Positions 1 to 6,306 of a stretch of DNA of 6,727 bases are shown here, piece by piece. The stretch lies in the NCBI GenBank assembly GCA_029979405.1, contig JAPOHM010000077.1, forward strand, positions 1-6,727, written 5' to 3'. The stretch is from Methanobacteriota archaeon. Lineage in GTDB: Archaea; Thermoplasmatota; Poseidoniia; Poseidoniales; Poseidoniaceae. Below the pieces are notes generated by a model, which saw only the letters and a list, made by a program, of their open reading frames with translations, did no database searches and was not told the DNA's origin. Position 1 is the stretch's first letter, and each line of letters opens with the position of its first letter. Both the position numbers and the translations under genes were made by a program.

Positions 1-105
1 GGACTATCATTGCTCCATTTGATTTTTGGAGTTGCGAGCTTCTTAACTGCAGCCTACAGTTGGATATTGCTGAAAACAAGCGTCGGAGACATGGAAGATG
101 AGTGA
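1..105 (+). CDS. C-terminal end of a small membrane protein (5' end outside window)
   Basis: The first 105 bases are open in frame 1 and end at a TGA. They encode 34 residues with one hydrophobic helix (about residues 3-24, LLHLIFGVASF...) followed by a short acidic tail, VGDMEDE. The stop overlaps the ctaB start: ATG at 98 lies inside the last codons, so the two genes share 8 bases and are very probably co-transcribed and translationally coupled. The neighbour suggests a role in heme A synthesis or terminal oxidase assembly, such as a CtaA/Cox15-like or DUF420-like membrane protein. The fragment is too short to decide, and no family signature is visible beyond a histidine at the start of the helix. 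That the frame is coding is likely; the identity is open. Confidence 0.6.
   Translation, partial: GLSLLHLIFGVASFLTAAYSWILLKTSVGDMEDE
85..88 (+). promoter_or_regulatory. Ribosome binding site of ctaB (GGAG)
   Basis: GGAG lies nine bases before the ATG at 98 and inside the coding region of the upstream gene. It supports the ATG that overlaps the upstream stop as the real start, and internal initiation by coupled translation. Confidence 0.5.
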
Positions 106-1177
106 AGAAAAGCCATCTCTGTTGAAGATATACTTTCAGTTGATGAAATTGAGGGTCGTAATTTTACTACAAATAACTGCTATCTGTGCTATATTGGCTC
201 ATGATATAATGACTCGCAATGGAACTATTGATGGTGACAGAACTTGGTCTGATACATTATTTTCGTCCATACTTACAATTGTAGGAGGAACTTTTGCAGC
301 AGGTGGTTCTAATGCGATTAACATGGTCTATGACCGTGATATTGACCCCGGTATGTCAAGAACCAGAACAAGGCCAATACCGAACGGGTGGATATCCCCT
401 AACCATGCTCTTATTTTCGGAATTTTGATTGCTCTGATAGGTAGTAGTATATTCCTTTATGCGAACTGGAAAGCCGCCTTTTGGTCGTTCTTTTCGGTTA
501 TGTTTTACGTTTTTGTTTACACTATATGGCTGAAAAGAAGGACTCCCCAAAACATAGTTATCGGCGGGTTAGCTGGTTCTACTCCTCCCCTAATTGGCTG
601 GGTTGTAGCCAGTATGGAAAATATACCCAACAACCTGAATCCGTTCGATTTAGGGTCTCCAATCCCGTGGATGTTGTTCATGCTAATATTTTTGTGGACA
701 CCGCCTCACTTTTGGGCTCTCGCGCTTTACAGAAGCGGTGAATACAAGAAAGTCGGTGTGCCGATGCTACCTGATGTAAAAGGCGCAGATAGAACTCTAT
801 TAGAGTCTAAAATCTATTGTGGTTTGCTATTGCTCTTAGGTCTGGTTCCTGTAGTTTGGACTAACTCAGGACTGCCTATCTCATGGACATTGGTAGCTAC
901 AGTGCTAACTGTTTGGTATGCTGTATCTGTTTGGCGAATAGATGCAAATGAAGAATTAGACTCCAACGGTAGAATGCCTACTGCATTTAATTCATTCATG
1001 CGCTCACTTGGTTATCTCTGTTGGATGTTCATATCTTTTGTAGTAGTTTCTTCCTTTTCAGAAAATTATTCATGGATATCTGCGGTTATTTTGCTTGCCA
1101 TTATCCCAATAGTCAATAGGTTGGCATTGAACTGGAAGTCTTCAAATTCTAAACGTAAGGTGTTGAACGCTGAATAA
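98..1177 (+). CDS. ctaB: Protoheme IX farnesyltransferase (heme O synthase), UbiA prenyltransferase family
   Basis: This integral membrane enzyme adds a farnesyl (or longer isoprenoid) tail to heme B to give heme O, the precursor of heme A for heme-copper oxidases. The 359 residues hold about nine hydrophobic helices. The first Asp-rich prenyl-diphosphate motif is N75-xxx-D79-xxx-D83, followed by the CtaB-type TRPIPNG at 91-97. Further CtaB marks are GGLAGSTPPLIGW (156-168), WTPPHFWALA (200-209) and EYKKVGVPMLPDVKG (214-229). Together these separate it from UbiA, menaquinone and lipid prenyltransferases. The loops at about 37-51 and 172-188 look somewhat longer than usual for the family. The start ATG sits inside the end of the upstream gene, with GGAG at 85-88 nine bases before it. 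The stop lies 3 bp from a convergent tRNA gene, so there is almost no room for a terminator. The gene appears intact. Identity is near certain; the exact isoprenoid used cannot be read from sequence. Confidence 0.95.
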   Translation: MSEEKPSLLKIYFQLMKLRVVILLQITAICAILAHDIMTRNGTIDGDRTWSDTLFSSILTIVGGTFAAGGSNAINMVYDRDIDPGMSRTRTRPIPNGWISPNHALIFGILIALIGSSIFLYANWKAAFWSFFSVMFYVFVYTIWLKRRTPQNIVIGGLAGSTPPLIGWVVASMENIPNNLNPFDLGSPIPWMLFMLIFLWTPPHFWALALYRSGEYKKVGVPMLPDVKGADRTLLESKIYCGLLLLLGLVPVVWTNSGLPISWTLVATVLTVWYAVSVWRIDANEELDSNGRMPTAFNSFMRSLGYLCWMFISFVVVSSFSENYSWISAVILLAIIPIVNRLALNWKSSNSKRKVLNAE

Positions 1178-1180
1178 TTA

Positions 1181-1266
1181 TGGCGCGGTGAGGGGGATTC
1201 GAACCCCCGTGGGAAGACCCATCGGATTAGCAATCCGACGCAATGGCCAGGCTATGCGATCACCGC
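1181..1266 (-). tRNA. tRNA-Ser(GCU), with encoded CCA
   Basis: Read on the minus strand, the sequence folds into a full class II tRNA. The 7-bp acceptor stem is GCGGTGA (1266-1260) with TCACCGC (1191-1185), then discriminator G at 1184 and a template-encoded CCA at 1183-1181. The anticodon stem TCGGA/TCCGA encloses the loop TTGCTAA, giving anticodon GCT (1231-1229), which reads AGC and AGU serine codons. A long variable arm (TGGG-TCTT-CCCA) is the serine/leucine/tyrosine type. The T arm is GGGGG-TTCGAAT-CCCCC, and the D loop has its GG. No intron is needed. The mature length is 83 nt plus CCA. The gene lies between the ends of ctaB, which converges on it 3 bp away, and the large surface gene, which is upstream on the same strand. 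G at the discriminator position fits serine identity. Confidence 0.97.
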
Positions 1267-1290
1267 AACGGTCTCGGCACAAACGACCTT

Positions 1291-1300
1291 GAATTAAATT
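1291..1300 (-). promoter_or_regulatory. Probable TATA box of the tRNA-Ser gene
   Basis: On the minus strand, AATTTAATTC lies in an otherwise more GC-rich 42-bp spacer. The core TTTAATT (1298-1292) is centred about 29 bases before the mature tRNA 5' end, as expected for an archaeal TATA box with transcription starting a few bases ahead of the tRNA. No convincing purine-rich BRE precedes it. This would let the tRNA be transcribed independently of the surface protein gene, whose stop is at 1309. The evidence is position and composition only. Confidence 0.5.
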
Positions 1301-1308
1301 AGACGGTC

Positions 1309-4272
1309 TCAACTAAAGAAGTCGTCAAATTCATTATCGTCTATATTTTGCTTGGATCCTCGCTTTTCTAAGACTCTCTTGAGTCGTTTCCTTTTCTTTA
1401 GAATCAATGGCAACCCTATGAAATTAATCATAATGGAGAAAATCATGATTATGCCTGATATTTGGAAATTAGTTTGTTGCATATCGTCTACTAAGACTCC
1501 TAACCAGTCTACTCCGTATGGAGGTTCTGGGGGAGGTGGTGGAATAGGAATTCTATCTTGATTGAAATCCCAATATTGGTCATCAACATAGACTCTTTCT
1601 ACATTCGGAGATGGATAGTCAATGAACGTTAATTCGTTACCAACGTAATCCAAAGGTGTCAAGATGTAGTAGTATGTTCGATATGGCTTTATTCCGTCAA
1701 AATCAGTGCCGTTCTGAACATACATTCCACTTTCTCCAGGGTTATTCTTCAATCCTGTTTCTATCGGTTCAATATATCGAAGGTCAACTTCATCTGGACG
1801 GAATTCCACTCTGTAGAGGTTCCAGCTAATGTTACCATCAGGTTCATGATTTGGCCAATCCCAAGTAAGTGTCAGAACATAACATCGACTCCAATCTATG
1901 AACATATCATAACAATCAGTACTATTGGTATAAACTATGCTGGATTTGAAATTAGAGACTTCAGAATTCGGGTCAATTGAGTCTCCACAAGTCAGTCCTG
2001 GGACGCCGTTGACTTTGGAAACTTGTGCTTCTGTATACTTTGCCTCTCCTGCTCTGTCAGTTGGTATGACTGCATATGGTGCACATGTACCTATTTCCAA
2101 TCTTCTTTCATCATGCCAAGAGTTGTAGGTCCCCGGTAGTGAGGTAGACAGAGTATCTGCCATCAATCCACTCCAAACGAATTCACTTGAAACTTCATTG
2201 GGATCCGGGAAGTAAGAAGAAGCAGTAATTGGAGATGCGATTCTGAAAATTTTCCATCCTCCGAAGTACGGGTTTTCCAAGTCGCCGGTTGGTTCCCACT
2301 CAACTAACATTTCACCATCAGGTTTCTTGGTGAGTGTGACATTTCCAGCATCCACTTCTGGCGTTGGCAAAATTCCGACAATTAAAATATCCATATTTTG
2401 AGTAAGGTGTACGTTTAGAGTATCATTATCAATTAATTCGAAAGAATCATCGCCGAAGAACTGGCCCCAACTCGTTGATTCAAAGTTTTCTAATTGATAT
2501 ACTGCAATCGAATCACGCGGTATGGTATCAGGGATGATATTGGTTAGATTCAAATCGAAATCCATCCAATCCATACCGGCATCTAATTCACCTCCAGTTG
2601 GAACTACATCAATAGATAATCTCAATAATGGAGATAGTTCATTTCCGACTCGGTAATTTAGACCAGCAATAGGGTAGTCAAGATTAACCACGCTTTCTGC
2701 ATGTGTTCGTGTTACGGCAGTACCGTTTAGCCAGTCGCCTTCTATGACACTAGTACTGTTGAAAATCGTGAAGTTCGCATATGCATATTCTGTTATCGAG
2801 TATGGAATCATTGAATCCCTGGCAGTTAATTGGAAATAGTGGTCCCCCAAACCGATATCTGCAGCATTGACTTCAATTTCGGAGCCTTCGATTGGGTCCA
2901 TGAGTCCGTATAGGCTCCATGAATATGTGACGGGTTGAGCTGCGTTACCCATCACTCTGGCGCTAAATGTAATCGTATCAGCGGTTTTGTAGATTCCATT
3001 TTCGTTACTTTGGTCGATAATTGGATTCATTGCACCGCGCTCGACAAGTACATTTTGGTCAATCATATTGTCTGATGGTTTGGCATCGACGCCCTCGTTG
3101 AGATTTTGGTCTATGTAAACCTTGAATTTCTTATCGCCCAGTTTCTTTATGTCAAAGTAACATTCTACTTCATCTCCTGTTGCAATTACCTCCGGAGTGC
3201 AAGTTTCATCATACTCCGTAACGTCAAAGGCATCTAAGATTAGGAACCTTACACTTGGATTTTCAACTGTCATGTTGCCGTTATTTGAAATCTTTACGAG
3301 AAGACTATCGTTCCCGAAGAAGTATGTTGGGTCTGATTCGTTGATGGTAAAGGCAGGTTCCATTGAGGTTATTTCTATGTCGACAGTATTGTCGAATACA
3401 ACTTCAATTGATTGTATATTGTTATATGAATTCATGTCGCCATTGGGTGTCCCACTTGATGAAAGTAAACCAAAGTACATGGTGTAACGGCCTTCTTCAG
3501 TATAATTTAGAGGTGGTAAATTTCGAGTGAATGATGCATCTGACCATGAGGGTAGGTCTGTGTAGTTTTGCACTGAACTGGCCACTTCAATTCCGTTATC
3601 ATCGACTAAATTCCAACCTAATCCTGCGACTAAACCACAACTTCCACAAGAGGTGACATCTCCACTAACTGTCATTTGATAACTAGTGTTTGTGTTCATG
3701 ACGGGCTCCCCATCATACATTGCTACATCTGTAAGTTGTGAAGTTAGATCTTGTGAATCAAATCGTATATCGACTAAACTACGAGTGAAATTTATTGTAA
3801 ATGATTTTGCATCATTTGTTGCATTATTGTCCTCATCCACAAATCGATAAACTAGAGTAAAAGCACCTTCTTTCCCATTGGGGTTGAATCCTTGAGTAAA
3901 TGTGAATACGGTAGTTTGCCCAATTGGGATTGATTCTATATCTCCTTGCCCTCTGTCTTCTCTGTCCAAGAAACAGGAGTTTACATCTTGAATTCCTTCG
4001 CAAATAAACCATTCAATCGTTCTAAGGTTTACATTGTAAAAAAACCCTGGATTTGAGACCTGCACAGTTAGTGTTATCGGGTCCCACGAGGTCATGTAAT
4101 CGTCAGGTCTCGGGGATATGGATGTTGTAATTTCATAGTCTCCACTGACTGTTGCAGCGGCGCTCGGGGTGAACGTAATGCCCGTGAAAAGTGACAAAAT
4201 CAATACTGCTACCAAACTCAGACTTTTTCTTGTCGAATCGGTTTCAGTGACAGCATACGCCCTGGACATCAT
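1309..4272 (-). CDS. Large secreted, C-terminally anchored surface protein with Ig-like and fibronectin-III-like domains
   Basis: About 987 residues from the ATG at 4272 (numbering used here). An in-frame TTG at 4296 would add 8; a second ATG follows at 4269. Residues 14-40 form a signal peptide (R-K, then LVAVLILSLF, ending in SAAA). Next come beta-rich repeats: about 47-162, 172-292 and 297-407 resemble CARDB/Ig-like modules (for example LLVKISNNGNMTVENP), and 427-504 is PKD-like (YSWSLYG...FQLTARDS). About 642-752 and 782-897 look like fibronectin-III domains, with matching ends YAVIPTDRAGEA and YYILTPLDYVGNE. A proline-rich stretch (909-918), a membrane helix (about 935-958), a basic stop-transfer run KKRKRLKR and an acidic tail DDNEFDDFFS close the protein. 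Most of it is therefore outside the cell. Seventeen N-x-S/T sequons and ten cysteines, all extracellular, suggest glycosylation and disulfides. No catalytic motif is visible. It could be an S-layer-associated, adhesion or receptor protein; the exact role is unknown. Confidence 0.85.
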   Translation of the reverse strand: MMSRAYAVTETDSTRKSLSLVAVLILSLFTGITFTPSAAATVSGDYEITTSISPRPDDYMTSWDPITLTVQVSNPGFFYNVNLRTIEWFICEGIQDVNSCFLDREDRGQGDIESIPIGQTTVFTFTQGFNPNGKEGAFTLVYRFVDEDNNATNDAKSFTINFTRSLVDIRFDSQDLTSQLTDVAMYDGEPVMNTNTSYQMTVSGDVTSCGSCGLVAGLGWNLVDDNGIEVASSVQNYTDLPSWSDASFTRNLPPLNYTEEGRYTMYFGLLSSSGTPNGDMNSYNNIQSIEVVFDNTVDIEITSMEPAFTINESDPTYFFGNDSLLVKISNNGNMTVENPSVRFLILDAFDVTEYDETCTPEVIATGDEVECYFDIKKLGDKKFKVYIDQNLNEGVDAKPSDNMIDQNVLVERGAMNPIIDQSNENGIYKTADTITFSARVMGNAAQPVTYSWSLYGLMDPIEGSEIEVNAADIGLGDHYFQLTARDSMIPYSITEYAYANFTIFNSTSVIEGDWLNGTAVTRTHAESVVNLDYPIAGLNYRVGNELSPLLRLSIDVVPTGGELDAGMDWMDFDLNLTNIIPDTIPRDSIAVYQLENFESTSWGQFFGDDSFELIDNDTLNVHLTQNMDILIVGILPTPEVDAGNVTLTKKPDGEMLVEWEPTGDLENPYFGGWKIFRIASPITASSYFPDPNEVSSEFVWSGLMADTLSTSLPGTYNSWHDERRLEIGTCAPYAVIPTDRAGEAKYTEAQVSKVNGVPGLTCGDSIDPNSEVSNFKSSIVYTNSTDCYDMFIDWSRCYVLTLTWDWPNHEPDGNISWNLYRVEFRPDEVDLRYIEPIETGLKNNPGESGMYVQNGTDFDGIKPYRTYYYILTPLDYVGNELTFIDYPSPNVERVYVDDQYWDFNQDRIPIPPPPPEPPYGVDWLGVLVDDMQQTNFQISGIIMIFSIMINFIGLPLILKKRKRLKRVLEKRGSKQNIDDNEFDDFFS

Positions 4273-4392
4273 GTAGTCGTAACGCTCGCCCCTCAAATAT
4301 CAATCGGTGTATGATGCCCTAAATCTGTCATTTTGATACCTGCATCGCGAAACAGGCGACACCCTCTTGAAACGGCTCGTATTCGGAGGCTC
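4273..4392. promoter_or_regulatory. Divergent promoter region between the surface protein gene and the pseudopilin/lamin-tail gene
   Basis: This 120-bp stretch separates the two preferred ATG starts. If both genes used their upstream TTG codons (4296 leftward, 4333 rightward), only 36 bp would remain. A leftward TATA-like element, GATTTAGG (4325-4318), would place a transcript start near 4295, a short leader ahead of ATG 4272. For the rightward gene, AAATATC (4295-4301) or TAAAT (4320-4324) are weak candidates. The elements are unexceptional in sequence, so exact sites are uncertain. That promoters for both genes lie here follows from their divergent layout. Confidence 0.4.
4385..4389 (+). 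promoter_or_regulatory. Shine-Dalgarno (GGAGG) deciding the ATG 4393 start
   Basis: GGAGG lies only three bases before ATG 4393, closer than usual. The longer frame from TTG 4333 has no such element, and the extra 20 codons are rich in CGA/CGG/AGG arginine. I therefore prefer ATG 4393, but the short spacing keeps the choice open. Confidence 0.4.
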
Positions 4393-5469
4393 ATGCAGGA
4401 AGGTGCTTTGATTAGTCGTCAAGCGCCTGAAAATGAAGGCGTTGTAGCAGTTGTCGAGTTTTTGAGTGCCTTTACTCTGTTTTTGATGATTTTAACAGCA
4501 TTCATGTCTCTTGCTCAACTCGAATTAGGCAGTAACGACCCGTATACAGACCTAATCGATAGATCCGCAATAGATGGATTAGACAGATTAACAAGCGCAG
4601 AGGGCTATTTTGTTCCTTACATTGATGGCGTTAGGGACCAAAATAATGCCACGAAAGACTGGCATCTTGTTCCTGTGCTTGATCTGTATGAAGGTCTACT
4701 TCAACCAGGTATTGTCAATAACGGAACACTTGATTTTAATAGGATAAATGCTCTGCCTAATGTTAGTATTGAGGCCATGGCGAATGGTCTTGGTTTAGCA
4801 AAGGGGTTGCAGTTACGCCTTCAGATAGTTATTGAATCCTCTTCAAATTCATCTAAAATTGGAGAGGTACTTTTCTCCGGAGGCTCCGATCGGTCAACAT
4901 CCGACACATCTTCCGTAGCTAATAGAAAATTCATCAATGGAGAAGATATCATTTCTGTAAGTCTCGAAGTCCATGATGGAGCATCTACACCTAAGTTGTT
5001 GAGAATTACAGAATTCTCTCCTCGTCCAACTAATGGTGGCCCTGAATGGATTGAAATTCAAAATCAGAATGGATTTGCCCTGTCCATGAAGGGTTGGTCC
5101 TTTGAAAGGAGCGGAACCTCTGGCACTACTGACTATCTATACAAAGAGGGTGTTATCCCTGGTGGCCAAATCGGATTATTCACTGGAGATCCTAATTCGC
5201 AGATAACAGGAAATGCATCTGTTGTTTATGATTTGGGAACAACAGGTTTCCTTGGCGTTGGCTCAATCAATGGGCTAGATGATTCAAGCGGTAGGCTTCG
5301 GTTACTATTTGCTGAAGAGGATGAAGGAGTGGGCATAATAGTTTCCCAGATGCAGTGGAATCCAAGCACGGGTATACTTGCGAACAGTACAGTAGTTTGG
5401 AATGGAGGGCCCCCTTCATCACCATCATCATGGTTTGTTTCAACATCTCCTACCCCGGGCGAAGTCTGA
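4393..5469 (+). CDS. Pseudopilin (TadE-like N-terminus) with C-terminal lamin-tail domain
   Basis: The protein has 358 residues from ATG 4393; an in-frame TTG at 4333 would add 20. Residues 15-41 read E-G-VVAVVEFLSAFTLFLMILTAF. This is a short hydrophilic leader, then a glycine, then a hydrophobic helix with glutamate six residues after the glycine, much like TadE-type pseudopilins (G-xx-AVEF) and class III signal peptides cut by prepilin peptidase. Residues 42-200 are a soluble, probably beta-rich part without a recognised family. Residues 202-356 are a lamin-tail domain (LTD): LLRITEFSPRP, GGPEWIEIQNQNG, MKGWSF, a central strand-rich region, and the typical end WFVSTSPTPGEV. Sequons (for example NAT, NSS, NST) fit an extracellular location. 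It starts divergently from the large surface protein and precedes two KaiC-like genes by 52 bp. LTDs occur in secreted prokaryotic proteins and may bind surfaces, nucleic acid or partners; the role here is unknown. It could instead be a plain N-terminally anchored protein. Confidence 0.8.
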   Translation: MQEGALISRQAPENEGVVAVVEFLSAFTLFLMILTAFMSLAQLELGSNDPYTDLIDRSAIDGLDRLTSAEGYFVPYIDGVRDQNNATKDWHLVPVLDLYEGLLQPGIVNNGTLDFNRINALPNVSIEAMANGLGLAKGLQLRLQIVIESSSNSSKIGEVLFSGGSDRSTSDTSSVANRKFINGEDIISVSLEVHDGASTPKLLRITEFSPRPTNGGPEWIEIQNQNGFALSMKGWSFERSGTSGTTDYLYKEGVIPGGQIGLFTGDPNSQITGNASVVYDLGTTGFLGVGSINGLDDSSGRLRLLFAEEDEGVGIIVSQMQWNPSTGILANSTVVWNGGPPSSPSSWFVSTSPTPGEV

Positions 5470-5521
5470 GTAATTTGGCGTATCGTTCATTTAGTGTGAT
5501 GTATTCGGTTGTCTGTTCCCC
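5470..5521 (+). promoter_or_regulatory. Short gap before the KaiC-like gene, possible leaderless promoter
   Basis: These 52 bases contain no gene. There is no Shine-Dalgarno match before ATG 5522 (the preceding bases are CTGTTCCCC), and an in-frame TAG at 5492-5494 limits any upstream extension. CATTTAGTG (5488-5496) is TATA-like and lies about 30 bases before the ATG, which would suit a leaderless transcript. Read-through from the upstream gene is equally possible. Confidence 0.3.
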
Positions 5522-6304
5522 ATGCAACCATCAGCAGTTTACAGCCGAGACCGGTGCATCACTGGCATACATGGAATGGATGAAATCCTTAGAGGTGGAA
5601 TCCCTTATGGGTCAACAGTTTTAGCTGCTGGCACATGTGGTTCAGGAAAGACCACAATGGGAATGGAATTTTTGGTTAGAGGTGCGCTAGCAGGGGAGGC
5701 TTGTGCGCACTTTACAGCAACAGAGCCAAGTGTGAAGTTGTTGGAGAACATTAGGCAATATGCGTTTTTCGATATGAACATGATCGACTCAGGTTTGATC
5801 AACGTTTTTGATATGGATGTATTGTATTCATGGTTAGGCTTGGACAAAGCATCCTTCGATTTGGATGACGTTCACGCTTTAATTAAAGCAATTGTAGATA
5901 TTGTCAATACAATAGGTGTAACAAGACTGGTTATAGATTCGGTTACAACTCTCTGTTACAAAATCAAAAGTGAGCAGTTGATTCGAGACTTTTTGTTTAC
6001 TCTGGGTAAAAAACTCGCAACATTAGGTTGCACGACTATCTTAATTTCAGAAATAACTTCTGCGACTGAGAATGCTCATTGGTCCTCGTTCGGTGTTGAA
6101 GAAGCGATTGCAGACGGCATTATCGTGATGGGAGATGTCGAGAGAATGGGACACTTGCTGAGATTTTTGCAAGTGGTCAAAATGCGAGGTACATCACACA
6201 GCCGTGCTAAACATTGTATTGAGTTAACACCACTTGGGGTTATGCTCACTCCAATGCTAAAATGGGGTGCTGTTAGCGATAAAACAAGTAGGTGGGGGCA
6301 GTAA
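5522..6304 (+). CDS. Single-domain KaiC-like RecA-superfamily ATPase
   Basis: The 260 residues cover one complete KaiC domain. The family opening TGIHGMDEILRGGIPYGST (14-32) precedes Walker A GTCGSGKT (37-44, codons 5630-5653). The segment after strand 2 is FTATEPSVKLLENI (64-77). Walker B is RLVIDSVTTL (135-144) with D139-S140, and the nucleotide-contacting KMRGTSHS (220-227) follows near the C-terminus. In cyanobacterial KaiC two adjacent glutamates follow strand 2; here the first is threonine (T67) and only E68 remains, an arrangement I recall from the archaellum ATPase ArlH/FlaH. It should bind ATP and probably forms a ring, acting as a cytosolic signalling or assembly switch. No second KaiC domain, DNA-binding domain or membrane segment is present, so it is not a full-length KaiC or RadA. 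It is followed two bases later by a P-loop-less relative (6307), which is a likely partner. The start is ATG 5522, since the domain begins shortly after it. Target and output are unknown. Confidence 0.88.
   Translation: MQPSAVYSRDRCITGIHGMDEILRGGIPYGSTVLAAGTCGSGKTTMGMEFLVRGALAGEACAHFTATEPSVKLLENIRQYAFFDMNMIDSGLINVFDMDVLYSWLGLDKASFDLDDVHALIKAIVDIVNTIGVTRLVIDSVTTLCYKIKSEQLIRDFLFTLGKKLATLGCTTILISEITSATENAHWSSFGVEEAIADGIIVMGDVERMGHLLRFLQVVKMRGTSHSRAKHCIELTPLGVMLTPMLKWGAVSDKTSRWGQ
6290..6298 (+). promoter_or_regulatory. Ribosome binding site of the 6307 gene (AGGTGGGGG)
   Basis: A purine-rich run in the last codons of the KaiC-like gene ends eight bases before ATG 6307. With only two bases between the stop (6302-6304) and that ATG, it indicates coupled translation of the two proteins. 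Confidence 0.5.
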
Positions 6305-6306
6305 TC

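Noticed and set aside
356..741. Open frames on both strands inside ctaB
   Set aside because: They are contained in ctaB, whose conserved motifs fix the true frame.
1181..1266. tRNA-Ser gene as an integration (att) site for a mobile island
   Set aside because: No second copy of the tRNA 3' end, no integrase and no change in composition is visible in the window.
3197..3487. 96-codon open frame opposite the large surface gene
   Set aside because: It lies entirely antisense within a clearly coding, domain-bearing frame and shows no start signal or recognisable motif.
5416..5435. Short CATCACCATCATCAT-like run resembling a simple repeat
   Set aside because: It is explained by the serine/proline-rich codons (SPSS) near the end of the lamin-tail protein and is too short to count as a repeat array.
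5355..5624. 89-codon open frame spanning the end of the lamin-tail gene and the start of the KaiC-like gene
   Set aside because: It overlaps two well supported genes in another frame, has no domain or start signal, and its composition follows from the other frames.
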